The notes: generated by a model from the sequence alone, not told the origin. Counted from the first letter of the stretch, positions 42,864-51,574 are shown. The stretch: DNA of 64,000 nucleotides from Candidatus Rokuibacteriota bacterium (GCA_016866775.1 VGLJ01000001.1:62001-126000), one strand, 5' to 3'. Numbers and translations: made by a program.

Positions 42864-44005
42864 AGCGCAGCTCCGAGCGTATCCTCACGACCCACGCCGG
42901 CAGCCTGCCGCGGCCGACTGACCTGCTCGAGCTGACCAAGGTCTACGACCGGGGGGCGCGGGCGGCGCGCGTCCGGGACGCGGTGGCGCGCATCGTCGAG
43001 CAGCAGGTCTCCGTCGGGCTGGACGTCATCACCGACGGCGAGATGAGCAAGCCGAGCTTCGTCACGTACGCGCAGGATCGGCTGACCGGCTTCGAGGTCG
43101 GCGGCGACCCGTCCGGCTTTCCGTGGGCCGGCTCGCGCGAGGTGCTCGCGTTCCCCGAGTTCTACGAGGCGAGCCTGCGCGCGGGCGCGACCGACGCGCG
43201 GCGCGCGCCCCGCCTCGCCTGCACCGGCCCTGTCAAGTACAGCGGCCACGCCGCCGTGCGCGCGGACATCGACAATCTGAGGGCGGCGCTCGGCGAGCAC
43301 AAGTTCACGGAGGTCTTCCTCCCCGCGATCTCGCCGTCGAACATCGAGGGCCGCTGGCCCAACAAGTTCTACAAGACCAGCGAGGAGTATCTCTTCGCGA
43401 TCGCGGAGGCGATGCAGGAGGAATACAAGGCGATCGTCGACGCGGGATTTCTCGTGCAGATCGACGACCCGCGGCTCGTGACGCACTACATCATGCAGCC
43501 GGGCTCGTCCGTCGAGGACTGCCGCCGGTGGGCCGAGGTGCGCGTCGACGCGCTCAACCACGCGCTGCGCGACATCCCGCGCGATCGCGTGCGCTTTCAC
43601 ACGTGCTACAGCATCAACATGGGCCCGCGCGTGCACGACATGCAGCTGCGCGACATCGTCGACATCGTCCTCAGGGTGCGCGCGGGCGCCTATTCGTTCG
43701 AGGCGGCGAACCCGCGCCACGAGCACGAGTGGCGCGTGTGGCAGGACGTGAAGCTGCCCGAGCAGTCGCTCGTGATTCCCGGCGTGATCACCCAGTCGAC
43801 GGTGCTCGTCGAGCACCCGGAGCTGGTCGCCGAGCGGATCGTGCGCTTCGCCTCGGTGGTCGGCCGCGAGAACGTCATCGCCGGCGCCGACTGCGGGTTC
43901 GCGTCGTTCGCCGGCTCCACGGAGATCCATCCCACGATCGCGTGGGCGAAGCTCGAAGCGCTGGTCGAGGGCGCGCGGCTCGCGACTAGGCAGCTCTGGA
44001 GCTGA
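42860..44005 (+). CDS. Cobalamin-independent methionine synthase II family protein (core-MetE-like, copy 2)
   Basis: A 381-residue protein starting at GTG: KRSSERILTTHAGSLPRPTDLL. It shares with the 32417 gene the MetE-type zinc ligands HTCYS (His, Cys), SFEAANPRHEHEW (Glu) and GADCGFASF (Cys). The insert around DFPWAGSREVLAFPEFYEAS differs. It begins inside the cupin stop codon and so is translationally coupled. A duplicated folate-independent methyltransferase, with different neighbours, suggests two methyl donors or acceptors. Confidence 0.87.
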   Translation: MKRSSERILTTHAGSLPRPTDLLELTKVYDRGARAARVRDAVARIVEQQVSVGLDVITDGEMSKPSFVTYAQDRLTGFEVGGDPSGFPWAGSREVLAFPEFYEASLRAGATDARRAPRLACTGPVKYSGHAAVRADIDNLRAALGEHKFTEVFLPAISPSNIEGRWPNKFYKTSEEYLFAIAEAMQEEYKAIVDAGFLVQIDDPRLVTHYIMQPGSSVEDCRRWAEVRVDALNHALRDIPRDRVRFHTCYSINMGPRVHDMQLRDIVDIVLRVRAGAYSFEAANPRHEHEWRVWQDVKLPEQSLVIPGVITQSTVLVEHPELVAERIVRFASVVGRENVIAGADCGFASFAGSTEIHPTIAWAKLEALVEGARLATRQLWS

Positions 44006-44432
44006 GCCCCTCCACGGGCAGCCCGAGCCGACGGCGCAGGTCGGCGCCGGAGAGGTCGAGCAGCTCCGGGTACGGCGGGCGATCGGCGAAGAGGCTTCGG
44101 CAGCGGCGGCCCCGCCGAAAGGCACCCCACGCCCGGCGTGGGGCGATCACGAGCCCACCTACGAACGCCGGCACGCAGATGACCCAGGCCACCCACAGAC
44201 CACCGAGACCCGCCCCAACTTCCCACGCGCTCACGAGCGTCTCGTCCACGACGCCGGAGCCGAGTCCGGTCGCCACGCGGTGCAGGTCGTGGAGTCCGAC
44301 GGTGGCACGCCGCTGCGGCGGGTTGGGGAGCGTCACGCGAAAGCGGCCCGATCCGAGCTGGAACGACGAGCGTGCGTACTCGTCGACGCTGAAGCCGTTC
44401 TCGCGCAGGTAACGATCGCGGGCGTCGATCAC
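43986..44432 (-). CDS. Hypothetical protein with one C-terminal membrane helix
   Basis: A 148-residue protein opening with DARDRYLRENGFSVDEYARSSF, then LPNPPQRRATVGLHDLHRVATG, a segment LVSAWEVGAGLGGLWVAWVICVPAFVGGLVIAPRRAW with one or two hydrophobic helices (quoted in part) and a C-terminal LSGADLRRRLGLPVEGLS. I know similar conserved bacterial proteins but no function. GTG 44432 is the only standard start after an in-frame TAG. The last 20 bases overlap the convergent MetE-like gene. Confidence 0.65.
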   Translation of the reverse strand: MIDARDRYLRENGFSVDEYARSSFQLGSGRFRVTLPNPPQRRATVGLHDLHRVATGLGSGVVDETLVSAWEVGAGLGGLWVAWVICVPAFVGGLVIAPRRAWGAFRRGRRCRSLFADRPPYPELLDLSGADLRRRLGLPVEGLSSRAA

Positions 44433-44517
44433 GCGTTCGCTCGGGCGGCGACGGTCACGGCGTGCGCCTCCGCGTGAATTCTAGCAGCGCTCGTGCTAGC
44501 GTGAGCGCCCGCGGACG

Positions 44518-45180
44518 ATGGGCAAGACGCGCTTCGATTTCTCGGGACAGGTCGTCGCGATCACGGGCGCCGGGAAAGGCATCGGCAAAGGCGCGGCGAT
44601 CGCGTTCGCGGAGGCGGGCGCGCGCGTCTTCGCGATCGATCACACGCCGGTCACCGGCGAGACGACGGTCAAGGCGATCCGCGACGCCGGCGGGCAGGCG
44701 GCGTTCATCGCCTGCGACGTCAGCGACGCGGGGAGCGTGAGCGCGGCGTTCCAGCGCATCGAACGGGACGCCGGCCGGCTCGACGTGCTCGTCAAGAGCG
44801 CCGGCGGGTTCTCGAAACAGATGGCGACCGACGAGACGCCCGAGGACGAGTGGGATCGCGTGATCGACGTCAACCTCAAGGGCGTCTTCCTGTGCGCGCA
44901 GGCCGCGATCCCGCTCTTCAAGCGCCAGCGCAGCGGGCGCATCGTCAACCTCGGCTCGATGGCCGGGCTCACGACGATGGCGCCGGAGACGACGGCCAGC
45001 GAGCGCGTGGTCGCGCTGCGCTCGCCGGAACAGCGTGACGCGATCGGCAAGGCGACGCTCGTCGGCCGCATCGCCGAAGTGTCCGACATGGTCGGCTGGG
45101 TGCTGTTTCTCGCGGCGCCCGAAGCGTCGTATCTCACCGGGCAGACACTCGCCGTGAACGGCGGAAGGTTGATGGTGTGA
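44518..45180 (+). CDS. SDR family oxidoreductase lacking the YxxxK segment
   Basis: A 220-residue short-chain dehydrogenase-like protein. The Rossmann motif TGAGKGIGKG, the DVS acidic turn, the Asn of DVNLKG and the Ser of NLGSMAG (Ser147) are present. After METTA (residue 160), where the Tyr should stand, the sequence jumps to SERVVALRSPEQRD, the segment usually some 30-40 residues further on. So the catalytic Tyr-x3-Lys and following helix are missing without loss of frame. NNAG has become KSAG. It is expected to be inactive unless repurposed. It leads a four-gene operon (TGATG with the ligase). Confidence 0.85.
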   Translation: MGKTRFDFSGQVVAITGAGKGIGKGAAIAFAEAGARVFAIDHTPVTGETTVKAIRDAGGQAAFIACDVSDAGSVSAAFQRIERDAGRLDVLVKSAGGFSKQMATDETPEDEWDRVIDVNLKGVFLCAQAAIPLFKRQRSGRIVNLGSMAGLTTMAPETTASERVVALRSPEQRDAIGKATLVGRIAEVSDMVGWVLFLAAPEASYLTGQTLAVNGGRLMV

Positions 45181-46697
45181 TGAGCGTCCAGGCATTCACG
45201 GTCTACGACATGATCGCGCGCGGCGCGGCCGCCACCGGCAGCGCGCCGGCTCTCATCCAGGGAGATCGGACCGTCAGCTTCCGCGAGCTGCGCGAGCGCG
45301 TGGATACGCTCGCGGCGGGCCTCTCGGGTCTCGGCATCGCGAAGGGCGACCGCATCTGCATCCTCGCCCAGAACGACGTCGCGTACGTCGAGCTGTACGG
45401 CGCGTGCGCGCGGCAGGGCATCATCGCGTATCCGATCAACTGGCGCCTGACGGCCGAAGAGGTGGCGCGCGTGCTCGAGCGCGCGACGCCGAAGATGATG
45501 GTGGTCGACGGCTCGACACTCGGCGTGGCCGGGAGCTGGCCCGGCGAGAAGAAGACGATCGCGCACTGGTACCAGTTCGGCGCGAGCGCCGCGTCCGGCT
45601 TCAAGGCGTTCGACTCGCTGTACGGGGGCGCGCCGCCGGCCGCGGCCGACGTCGGCGGCGACGATGCGTTCGCGGTGATCTCCACCGCGGCCGTCGACGT
45701 GATCCCGCGCGGCGCGGTGCTCACGCACGCGAACGTGCTCGTCGCGAGCCTCACGGCCATCGCGTGCCTCGGCTACACCGCGACGGATCGCTATCTCGCC
45801 GCGCTCCCGCTGTTCCACATCACGGCGCTGGGCGGATGGCTGGCGCACATGCTCGCGGGCGGTGCCAGCGTGGTGGTCTCGCGCTTCGACGCCGAGGAAG
45901 CGGTGCGGCTGATCGACCGCCACAAGATCACGCATGTCTCCGACTTTCCGCCGGTGCTCGCGAGCATCCTCGACGCGGCCGAGAAGCTCGGCAGCCGGCT
46001 CGAGAGCCTGCGCTACGTCTCCGGGCTCGACGCGCCGCCGACGATCCAGCGCCTGCACGACCGCACGCAAGCGAAGTTCTGGACGGGGTTCGGCCAGTCG
46101 GAGACGACCGGCTTCGTCACGATCCAGCGCGTCGTCGACAAGCCCGGCGCGGCCGGCAAGCCGATCCCGTCGTGTCTCGTGAAGGTCGTCGACGACTACG
46201 ACCGCGACGTCCCGGCGGGCACGCCGGGCGAGATCGTCGTCCGCGGGCCCCTGGTCTTCCAGGGCTACTACGATCAGGCCGACGTCACCGCGTACACGCT
46301 GCGCAACGGCTGGCATCACACCGGCGACGTGGGCCGCTTCGACGACGACGGCTCCCTCTATTACGTGAAGCGGAAACCCGAGAAGGAGCTGATCAAGCCC
46401 GGCGGCGAGAACGTGTACCCCGCCGAGGTCGAGAGCGTCATTGTCCAGATGGACGGCGTCAGCGGCGCGTGCGTCTACGGGATCCCGGACGCGCGGTGGG
46501 GTGAAGCGATCAAGGCCGTGGTCGAGGTGAAGGGCGCCAGCGCGTACACCCCGCAGCAGGTGATCGACTTCGTGGCCTCGAAGATCGCGCGCTTCAAGCG
46601 GCCGAGCGTCGTCGAGTTCACCGATGCGCTCCCCCGCACCGCGGAGGGCGCCGTCGATCGCGACGCCGTCAAGGCGAAGGGGGAGAAGCCCGCATGA
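45180..46697 (+). CDS. AMP-dependent synthetase/ligase-like protein with altered motifs
   Basis: A 505-residue acyl-CoA synthetase-like protein. GFGQSETTGF (A5) and GWHHTGDVGRFDDDGSLYYV with KPGGENVYPAEVE (A7/A8) are intact. The P-loop, normally TSGTTGxPKG, reads ISTAAVDVIPRGAVLTH (about residue 165-182), and the C-terminal catalytic Lys motif reads LPRTAEGAVDR, Ala in place of Lys. Length and fold are otherwise normal. It could be a non-adenylating relative or a CoA-binding/acyltransfer variant. It overlaps the neighbours on both sides. Confidence 0.87.
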   Translation: MSVQAFTVYDMIARGAAATGSAPALIQGDRTVSFRELRERVDTLAAGLSGLGIAKGDRICILAQNDVAYVELYGACARQGIIAYPINWRLTAEEVARVLERATPKMMVVDGSTLGVAGSWPGEKKTIAHWYQFGASAASGFKAFDSLYGGAPPAAADVGGDDAFAVISTAAVDVIPRGAVLTHANVLVASLTAIACLGYTATDRYLAALPLFHITALGGWLAHMLAGGASVVVSRFDAEEAVRLIDRHKITHVSDFPPVLASILDAAEKLGSRLESLRYVSGLDAPPTIQRLHDRTQAKFWTGFGQSETTGFVTIQRVVDKPGAAGKPIPSCLVKVVDDYDRDVPAGTPGEIVVRGPLVFQGYYDQADVTAYTLRNGWHHTGDVGRFDDDGSLYYVKRKPEKELIKPGGENVYPAEVESVIVQMDGVSGACVYGIPDARWGEAIKAVVEVKGASAYTPQQVIDFVASKIARFKRPSVVEFTDALPRTAEGAVDRDAVKAKGEKPA

Positions 46698-47758
46698 TCC
46701 CGAAGACCATGCGCGCGATGGTGCTGCCGCACTTCGGCGCGCCGATGGAGCTGCGCGAGGCGCTGGTGCCGAAGATCGGCCCCGGCGACGTCCTGCTGCG
46801 CGTGCGCGCGGCGGGCGTCGGGCTGACCGTCGTCATCATGATCGCCAACCCCGGGCGCGTGACCAGCTTTCCGCGCATCCCCGGCCATGAAGTCGCGGGC
46901 GAGGTCGTCGAGATCGGCGCCGAGGTCGCCAACGTCAAGGTCGGGGATCGCGTCGTCAACCACTTCTACCTCACGTGCGGCGCGTGCCGCTTCTGTCGCA
47001 GCGGACGCGAGACGCTGTGCACCGCGTTCAAGGGGTACGTCGGGCAGGCCTCGGACGGCGGCTACGCGGAGTACATGAGGCTGCCCGCGCGCAACGTCAC
47101 CGTGATTCCGCCCGGCGTGAGCGACGTCGACGCCGCGGTCGCCACGGACGCGATCGCGACGCCGTACCACGCGTGTCGTGAAGAAGCGCGCGTCGGGCCG
47201 GGCGACAGCGTGCTGATCGTCGGCGCCGGTGGCGGCGTCGGCATCCACGGCGTCCAGATGGCCAAGCTCTGCGGCGGCTGGGTGGTCGCCGCCGACGTGA
47301 CCGACGAGAAGCTCGCGGCCGCGCGGCACGCGGGCGCCGACGCGGTCGTCGACGCGCGGCAGGGCGATCTCGCGGCGCTGGTGAAGCGGGCGACCGACGG
47401 CCGCGGCGTCGACGCGGCGATCGACTTCTTCGGCTCGCGCGAGACGCTGCAGGGCGCGCTCGGCTCGCTCGCGCGCGCCGGCCGGCTCGTCATCATCGGC
47501 AGCCGGCCCGCCGCGGTGTTCGGCGCCGATCCGAGCTTCGTCGTCGATCCGCAGCGCATGCTCTACGACATGCTGGAGATCCACGGCTCCCGCTACGTCA
47601 CGCTCACCGAGATCTCGCAGACGCTCGAGCTGATCCGCCAGGGCCGCATCAGCCCGGTGGTGAGCAAGCACTTCCCGCTCGAGAGCGCGGAGGAGGCGCA
47701 CGAGCTCCTGCGCACCAACGCCATCCCCGGGCGCGCGGCGCTCGTGCTGGAGGGATGA
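46694..47758 (+). CDS. Zinc-binding alcohol dehydrogenase-like protein
   Basis: A 354-residue MDR-family protein. It keeps IPGHEVAGEVV (His, Glu), the structural zinc cysteines of CGACRFCRSGRETLC, the third ligand region VATDAIATPYHA and the nucleotide motif VGAGGGVGIHG. The first catalytic zinc Cys (GxC) is replaced: AAGVGLTVV (Gly43). Catalysis may use another ligand or the family may be shifted in chemistry. Coupled to the ligase by ATGA and one base from the cyclase gene. Confidence 0.88.
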   Translation: MIPKTMRAMVLPHFGAPMELREALVPKIGPGDVLLRVRAAGVGLTVVIMIANPGRVTSFPRIPGHEVAGEVVEIGAEVANVKVGDRVVNHFYLTCGACRFCRSGRETLCTAFKGYVGQASDGGYAEYMRLPARNVTVIPPGVSDVDAAVATDAIATPYHACREEARVGPGDSVLIVGAGGGVGIHGVQMAKLCGGWVVAADVTDEKLAAARHAGADAVVDARQGDLAALVKRATDGRGVDAAIDFFGSRETLQGALGSLARAGRLVIIGSRPAAVFGADPSFVVDPQRMLYDMLEIHGSRYVTLTEISQTLELIRQGRISPVVSKHFPLESAEEAHELLRTNAIPGRAALVLEG

Positions 47759-47759
47759 G

Positions 47760-48716
47760 ATGCCGAAGCTGACGCGCGAGGACGTGCTGAAGAAGGCCGA
47801 GGAGCTCAAGAACTGGGGCAAGTGGGGCCCGGACGACGAGCTCGGCGTGCTGAACTACATCAGACCGGAAGATATCGTGAACGCGGCGCGCCTCGTGAAG
47901 AAGGGCAAGGTGTTCCGCCTCGGGCTCGAGCTCGACGAGAACGGGCCGCAGCGCGGGCTCTTCGGCGGGCGCTGGAATCTCATCCATCAGATGCTCGCGA
48001 CCGGCACCGATGCGGTCGCGGGAAAGCACGACGTGACGCCCGCGCTCCGCTACGCGGACGACGCGATCAACGTGCCGACGCAGGCCGGGACACAGCTCGA
48101 CGCGCTGTCGCACGTGTTCCTCGTCGACAAGATGTGGAACGGCTACCCGGCCACGCTCGTCGACACGCGCGGCGCGCACAAGAACGGCATCGAGAAGTTC
48201 GCCGACAAGATCGTCGGCCGCGGCGTGCTGCTCGACGTCGCGCGCATGAAAGGCGTGCCGTCTCTCGAGGACGGCTACGGCATCACCAACGCCGACCTCG
48301 ACGCGACGGCGGCGAAGCAGAAGGTCGAGGTCCGCCGCGGCGACTTCGTGCTCGTGAACACCGGCCAGATGGCGGACCGGCTCGCGAGGAAGGACTGGGG
48401 CCAGTACGCCGCGGGCCCCGCGCCCGGCCTCGCGTTCGAGACCGTCGACTGGATCCACGCGAAGCAGATCGCGGGCATCGGCAGCGACACGTGGGGCATC
48501 GAAGTCCGGCCGAACGAGACGGGCCCCGACGTCTTCCAGCCGTGGCACTGGGTGACGATCCCCGCGATCGGCATCGTCCACCACGAGATCCTCTACCTGA
48601 AGGACCTCGTCGCGGACTGCGCCGGCGACGGCGTGTACGAGTTCTTCTACTGCGCGCCGCCGCTGGTCATCACGCGCGGCACGGGCTCGCCGACGAACCC
48701 GCAGGCGATCAAGTAG
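47760..48716 (+). CDS. Cyclase family protein (kynurenine formamidase-like)
   Basis: A 318-residue cyclase-fold protein. The metal loop reads AGTQLDALSHVFLVDKMWNGY: the kynurenine-formamidase HGTHxD has Gln for the first His, as in a known subgroup. WGIEVRPNETGPDVFQPWHWVTIPAIGI is the second conserved region, with Asp/His ligands. Family members hydrolyse amides or cyclic substrates such as isatin. It ends the four-gene operon and abuts the convergent VOC gene. Confidence 0.85.
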   Translation: MPKLTREDVLKKAEELKNWGKWGPDDELGVLNYIRPEDIVNAARLVKKGKVFRLGLELDENGPQRGLFGGRWNLIHQMLATGTDAVAGKHDVTPALRYADDAINVPTQAGTQLDALSHVFLVDKMWNGYPATLVDTRGAHKNGIEKFADKIVGRGVLLDVARMKGVPSLEDGYGITNADLDATAAKQKVEVRRGDFVLVNTGQMADRLARKDWGQYAAGPAPGLAFETVDWIHAKQIAGIGSDTWGIEVRPNETGPDVFQPWHWVTIPAIGIVHHEILYLKDLVADCAGDGVYEFFYCAPPLVITRGTGSPTNPQAIK

Positions 48717-48717
48717 G

Positions 48718-49167
48718 TCAGCGGAGGTACTTCGCGGGCCAGCCCTCGACCGTCGAGGCGACGAGCTCGATCATGTTGCCGTCGGGGTCCTCGAAGTAGA
48801 GATAGCGGTCGCGATCCTCCTTGTGAGTCTGCGGCCCCTTGAGGATCGCGACGCCCTTCTCCTTCAGAAACGTCGCCGCCTGATCGACTTCCTCCGCCGT
48901 GCGTAACCGCAGCGCGAGATGGTTCATCCCCGCGCGCTTCCGCCGATCGTCGGGCGCCGCGTTCGGCACCTGGTAGAGCGCGAGATCGTGAAACCCCTGC
49001 CCGAGCCCGCCCACGCCGTCACGATACTGACCGAAGTTGAGCCACGCGACGGCCCCCTCGTACTGAAAGGCGACCGTGAAGCCGAGCAGCTCCGTGTAGA
49101 ACCAAATCGCGCGCGCGAGATCGGTGACGTTCAGATTGACGTGCGCGACGTCGACGGGCCGGATCAT
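48718..49167 (-). CDS. VOC family protein
   Basis: A 149-residue VOC protein: VDVAHVNLNVTDLARAIWFYTELLGFTVAF starts module one; AGMNHLALRLRTAEEVDQAATF and YFEDPDGNMIELVAS (Glu) form module two. The last 15 residues (TVEGWPAKYLR) are an appended tail. It starts directly before the DUF962 stop and is the last gene of a short minus-strand operon. Confidence 0.87.
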   Translation of the reverse strand: MIRPVDVAHVNLNVTDLARAIWFYTELLGFTVAFQYEGAVAWLNFGQYRDGVGGLGQGFHDLALYQVPNAAPDDRRKRAGMNHLALRLRTAEEVDQAATFLKEKGVAILKGPQTHKEDRDRYLYFEDPDGNMIELVASTVEGWPAKYLR

Positions 49168-49479
49168 TCAGAGCGTGATCCTGCGCGCGAGGATGTCCCG
49201 CCACATCACCCAGTCCCCCATGAACGAGTAGAGCGGATAGGTGAACGTCGCCGGACGGTTCTTCTCGAAGAAGAAGTGGCCGATCCACGCGCACAGGTAG
49301 CCCGCGACGAGGCCCGCGAGCACCCACCAGGGATTCCGCGTGACGAGCGCGGTGACCAGACACGCGAGGCCGATCGACGTGCCGGCGAAGTGCAGCCGCC
49401 GGCACGTCCGGTTCGCGTGCTCCGACAGGTAGAAGGGATAGAAGTCCCGGAACGTCGCGTACCGCTTCGCGGTGGTCAC
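49168..49479 (-). CDS. DUF962 (Mpo1-like) small membrane protein
   Basis: A 103-residue protein with YATFRDFYPFYLSEHANRTCRRLHFAGTSIG (His-rich opening, quoted in part) and ICAWIGHFFFEKNRPATF, the two signatures of DUF962/Mpo1-like proteins with two or three hydrophobic segments. The yeast homologue Mpo1 is a dioxygenase of 2-hydroxy fatty acids; bacterial members are less known. GTG 49479 overlaps the SBP stop as GTGA. Confidence 0.85.
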   Translation of the reverse strand: MTTAKRYATFRDFYPFYLSEHANRTCRRLHFAGTSIGLACLVTALVTRNPWWVLAGLVAGYLCAWIGHFFFEKNRPATFTYPLYSFMGDWVMWRDILARRITL

Positions 49480-51011
49480 GGCTTCAGCTTCATGTCCTCG
49501 TACGACGGGTGCGGGTTCAGCGGCATCGTGTCGAGCGCGTGCTCGGCGAGCCGCGGGCCGACGCCGCGCAGCGTGCGGTAGTCCATGACCGGGGCGAACA
49601 TCACCCGGTCGATCGTGAGCTGCTGAATCTTGTGCAGCAGAGCCTCGCGCTTCGCCCGATCCCGCTCCTTCGCCTGCTGGTGGAACAGATCGTCGATCTC
49701 TGGATAGCCCCCGTAGGCGAAGCCGCCCTTGGAGTACATGAACTCGGCGACGCGGCTGGCCGCGTTGCCGGAGTTGCCGGCAGCGACCATGAACAGGCCG
49801 CGCAGCTTCTTCTCGCGCCACGCGGAGTAGAACGTCGCGCGCTCCATCGTCCGGATCTTCACGCGGATGCCGACGGCGTTCATGTCGTTCATGCTCAGCT
49901 CCGCCGTCGTGAAGAACGGCGGGATCGGCACGAAGTCGCCGGCGTCGATGCCGTTCGGGTACCCCGCTTCCGCGAGCAGCTTCTTGGCCCTCTCCGGGTC
50001 GTACGCCGTCACCGGGGCCTGCAGCGCGAAATCCATCACGCGCGGGACGATCACGCCCGCGGGCGGGCAGTAACTGAGGCACGACACCTCGTTGATCGCC
50101 TTGCGGTTCAGCGCGTGGTTGACGGCCTGCCGCATCCGCTTGTCGTGCCACGGCGACTTCGGGTCCCACTGGTCGGCGAACTCGATCCAGAAGATCGAGG
50201 CGTGCTTCGAGGGCACCAGCTGCAGGCGCGGATCGCGCTTGATGTTGAGCGCGTCCTCGCCGTCGAGGGCGTACGCGATGTCCGCCTCGCCGCCCTTCAC
50301 CATCGCCACGCGCGTCGTCCCTTCCGGCACGCTCTTCAGGACGAACCGCTTGATGGTGGGGACCTTCCAGTAGGCCGTGTTGGCCTCGAGCACCAGCTCG
50401 ACCCCCGGCTTGAAGCTGACGAACTTCAGGGGCCCGACACCGATGGGATGCTTCTTGAAGCCGTCGTCTCCCACCTGCGTCATGTACTTCTTCGGCACGA
50501 CGATGCCCGCCGCGGTCGCGGTGGTGCCGTAGAACGTCAGGAAGTCCGGCCACGGCTCCTTGAGATGAATGCGCACGGTCAGCGGGTCGACGATCTCGAT
50601 CTGCTTCAGGCGGTCGTTGATCGGCTTCGAGCCGGCGCCCTTGTACCGCTCGAGGCTGAACTTCACGTCCTCGGCCGTCAGCGGATCGCCGTTGTGAAAC
50701 TTGAGCCCGCGGCGCAGCTTGAACTCGTAGGTCAGGCCGTCGGCGCTCTCCGACCACGTCTCGGCGAGACTCGGCCCGGTCTTGCCGCCCGGAAGCGGCC
50801 GCACGACGGAGTCGTGCAGCGCGTAGAGAATCCCGAACGGCGTGATCTGCGGCGGCGCGGTCGACGGATCGAACCACGTGGGCGCGATCGTGACGTGCCA
50901 GGCGATGGTCACTTCGCCCGACGGCGCCGTCTGCGCGCTCGCGTTCGGCGCGAGAAGGACACTGACGAGCCCGAGAGCGACGAGCGACGCGACGAGGTGA
51001 CGTGGGCGCAT
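49476..51011 (-). CDS. ABC transporter substrate-binding protein (SBP_bac_5), no permease adjacent
   Basis: A 511-residue family 5 binding protein. The signal peptide LVASLVALGLVSVLLAPNASAQ leads to VTIAWHVTIAPTWFDPS, and LRRGLKFHNGDPLTAEDVKFSLERY and VNHALNRKAINEVS are diagnostic. The start ATG 51011 is used. No permease or ATPase genes are near; it could use a distant peptide importer, for example the one at 25 kb. It is coupled to DUF962 and VOC. Confidence 0.9.
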   Translation of the reverse strand: MRPRHLVASLVALGLVSVLLAPNASAQTAPSGEVTIAWHVTIAPTWFDPSTAPPQITPFGILYALHDSVVRPLPGGKTGPSLAETWSESADGLTYEFKLRRGLKFHNGDPLTAEDVKFSLERYKGAGSKPINDRLKQIEIVDPLTVRIHLKEPWPDFLTFYGTTATAAGIVVPKKYMTQVGDDGFKKHPIGVGPLKFVSFKPGVELVLEANTAYWKVPTIKRFVLKSVPEGTTRVAMVKGGEADIAYALDGEDALNIKRDPRLQLVPSKHASIFWIEFADQWDPKSPWHDKRMRQAVNHALNRKAINEVSCLSYCPPAGVIVPRVMDFALQAPVTAYDPERAKKLLAEAGYPNGIDAGDFVPIPPFFTTAELSMNDMNAVGIRVKIRTMERATFYSAWREKKLRGLFMVAAGNSGNAASRVAEFMYSKGGFAYGGYPEIDDLFHQQAKERDRAKREALLHKIQQLTIDRVMFAPVMDYRTLRGVGPRLAEHALDTMPLNPHPSYEDMKLKP

Positions 51012-51097
51012 CAAGGCCTCCCCATGTTCAACGTCCGTTCGGTGCGCCCGAGGATATCCCGAAGCGCTCCGGGGTCAAGTCCGCTTACACTGCCGGC

Positions 51098-51568
51098 GTG
51101 AATTTCACGGCCAGCGGGGATCGCATCGTCGTCGGCGCGCTGCTCGTCGTTCTCGGCACGGCCGCGCTCCTCGAGGCGCGCCGGCTGCACGGCCTCCGTG
51201 AGGCGATGGTCGCCGGCGCCGTCGTCGGCGACGATACGTTTCCCCTGATCCTCGGCGCCGCGATGGTCCTGCTCGGCCTCCTCTGTCTCATCGTGCGGCT
51301 GCCTTCGGCCCGCGTCAGCGTGCCGGCGGGTGCCGCGCGCGCGCAGATGCTCGGGAGCGGCGCGGTCCTCGCCGCGTACTGGGTGATCCTGCCGACGGTC
51401 GGCTACACGCTCAGCACCGCCCTCGCCGCGATCGCGTTGTACCGCAGCATGGGCCGCTACCGCTGGCCCGTCGCCGTCGCCGCCGGCGCGGTGACGACGG
51501 TCGTCCTCCACCTCCTCTTCCGCATCTGGCTCCGGCAGCCGTTGCCCGCCGGGTGGCTCGGGATCTAG
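51098..51568 (+). CDS. tctB: Tripartite tricarboxylate transporter TctB family protein
   Basis: A 156-residue four-helix membrane protein: RIVVGALLVVLGTAALLEARRL, GDDTFPLILGAAMVLLGLLCLIV, the YWVILPTVGYTLSTALAAIALYR helix and VVLHLLFRIWLRQPLPAGWL end are typical of TctB. GTG 51098 follows no strong ribosome site. It is six bases before tctA and 86 bases from the divergent SBP. It is the small subunit of the TctABC secondary transporter. Confidence 0.88.
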   Translation: MNFTASGDRIVVGALLVVLGTAALLEARRLHGLREAMVAGAVVGDDTFPLILGAAMVLLGLLCLIVRLPSARVSVPAGAARAQMLGSGAVLAAYWVILPTVGYTLSTALAAIALYRSMGRYRWPVAVAAGAVTTVVLHLLFRIWLRQPLPAGWLGI

Positions 51569-51574
51569 GAGCGC

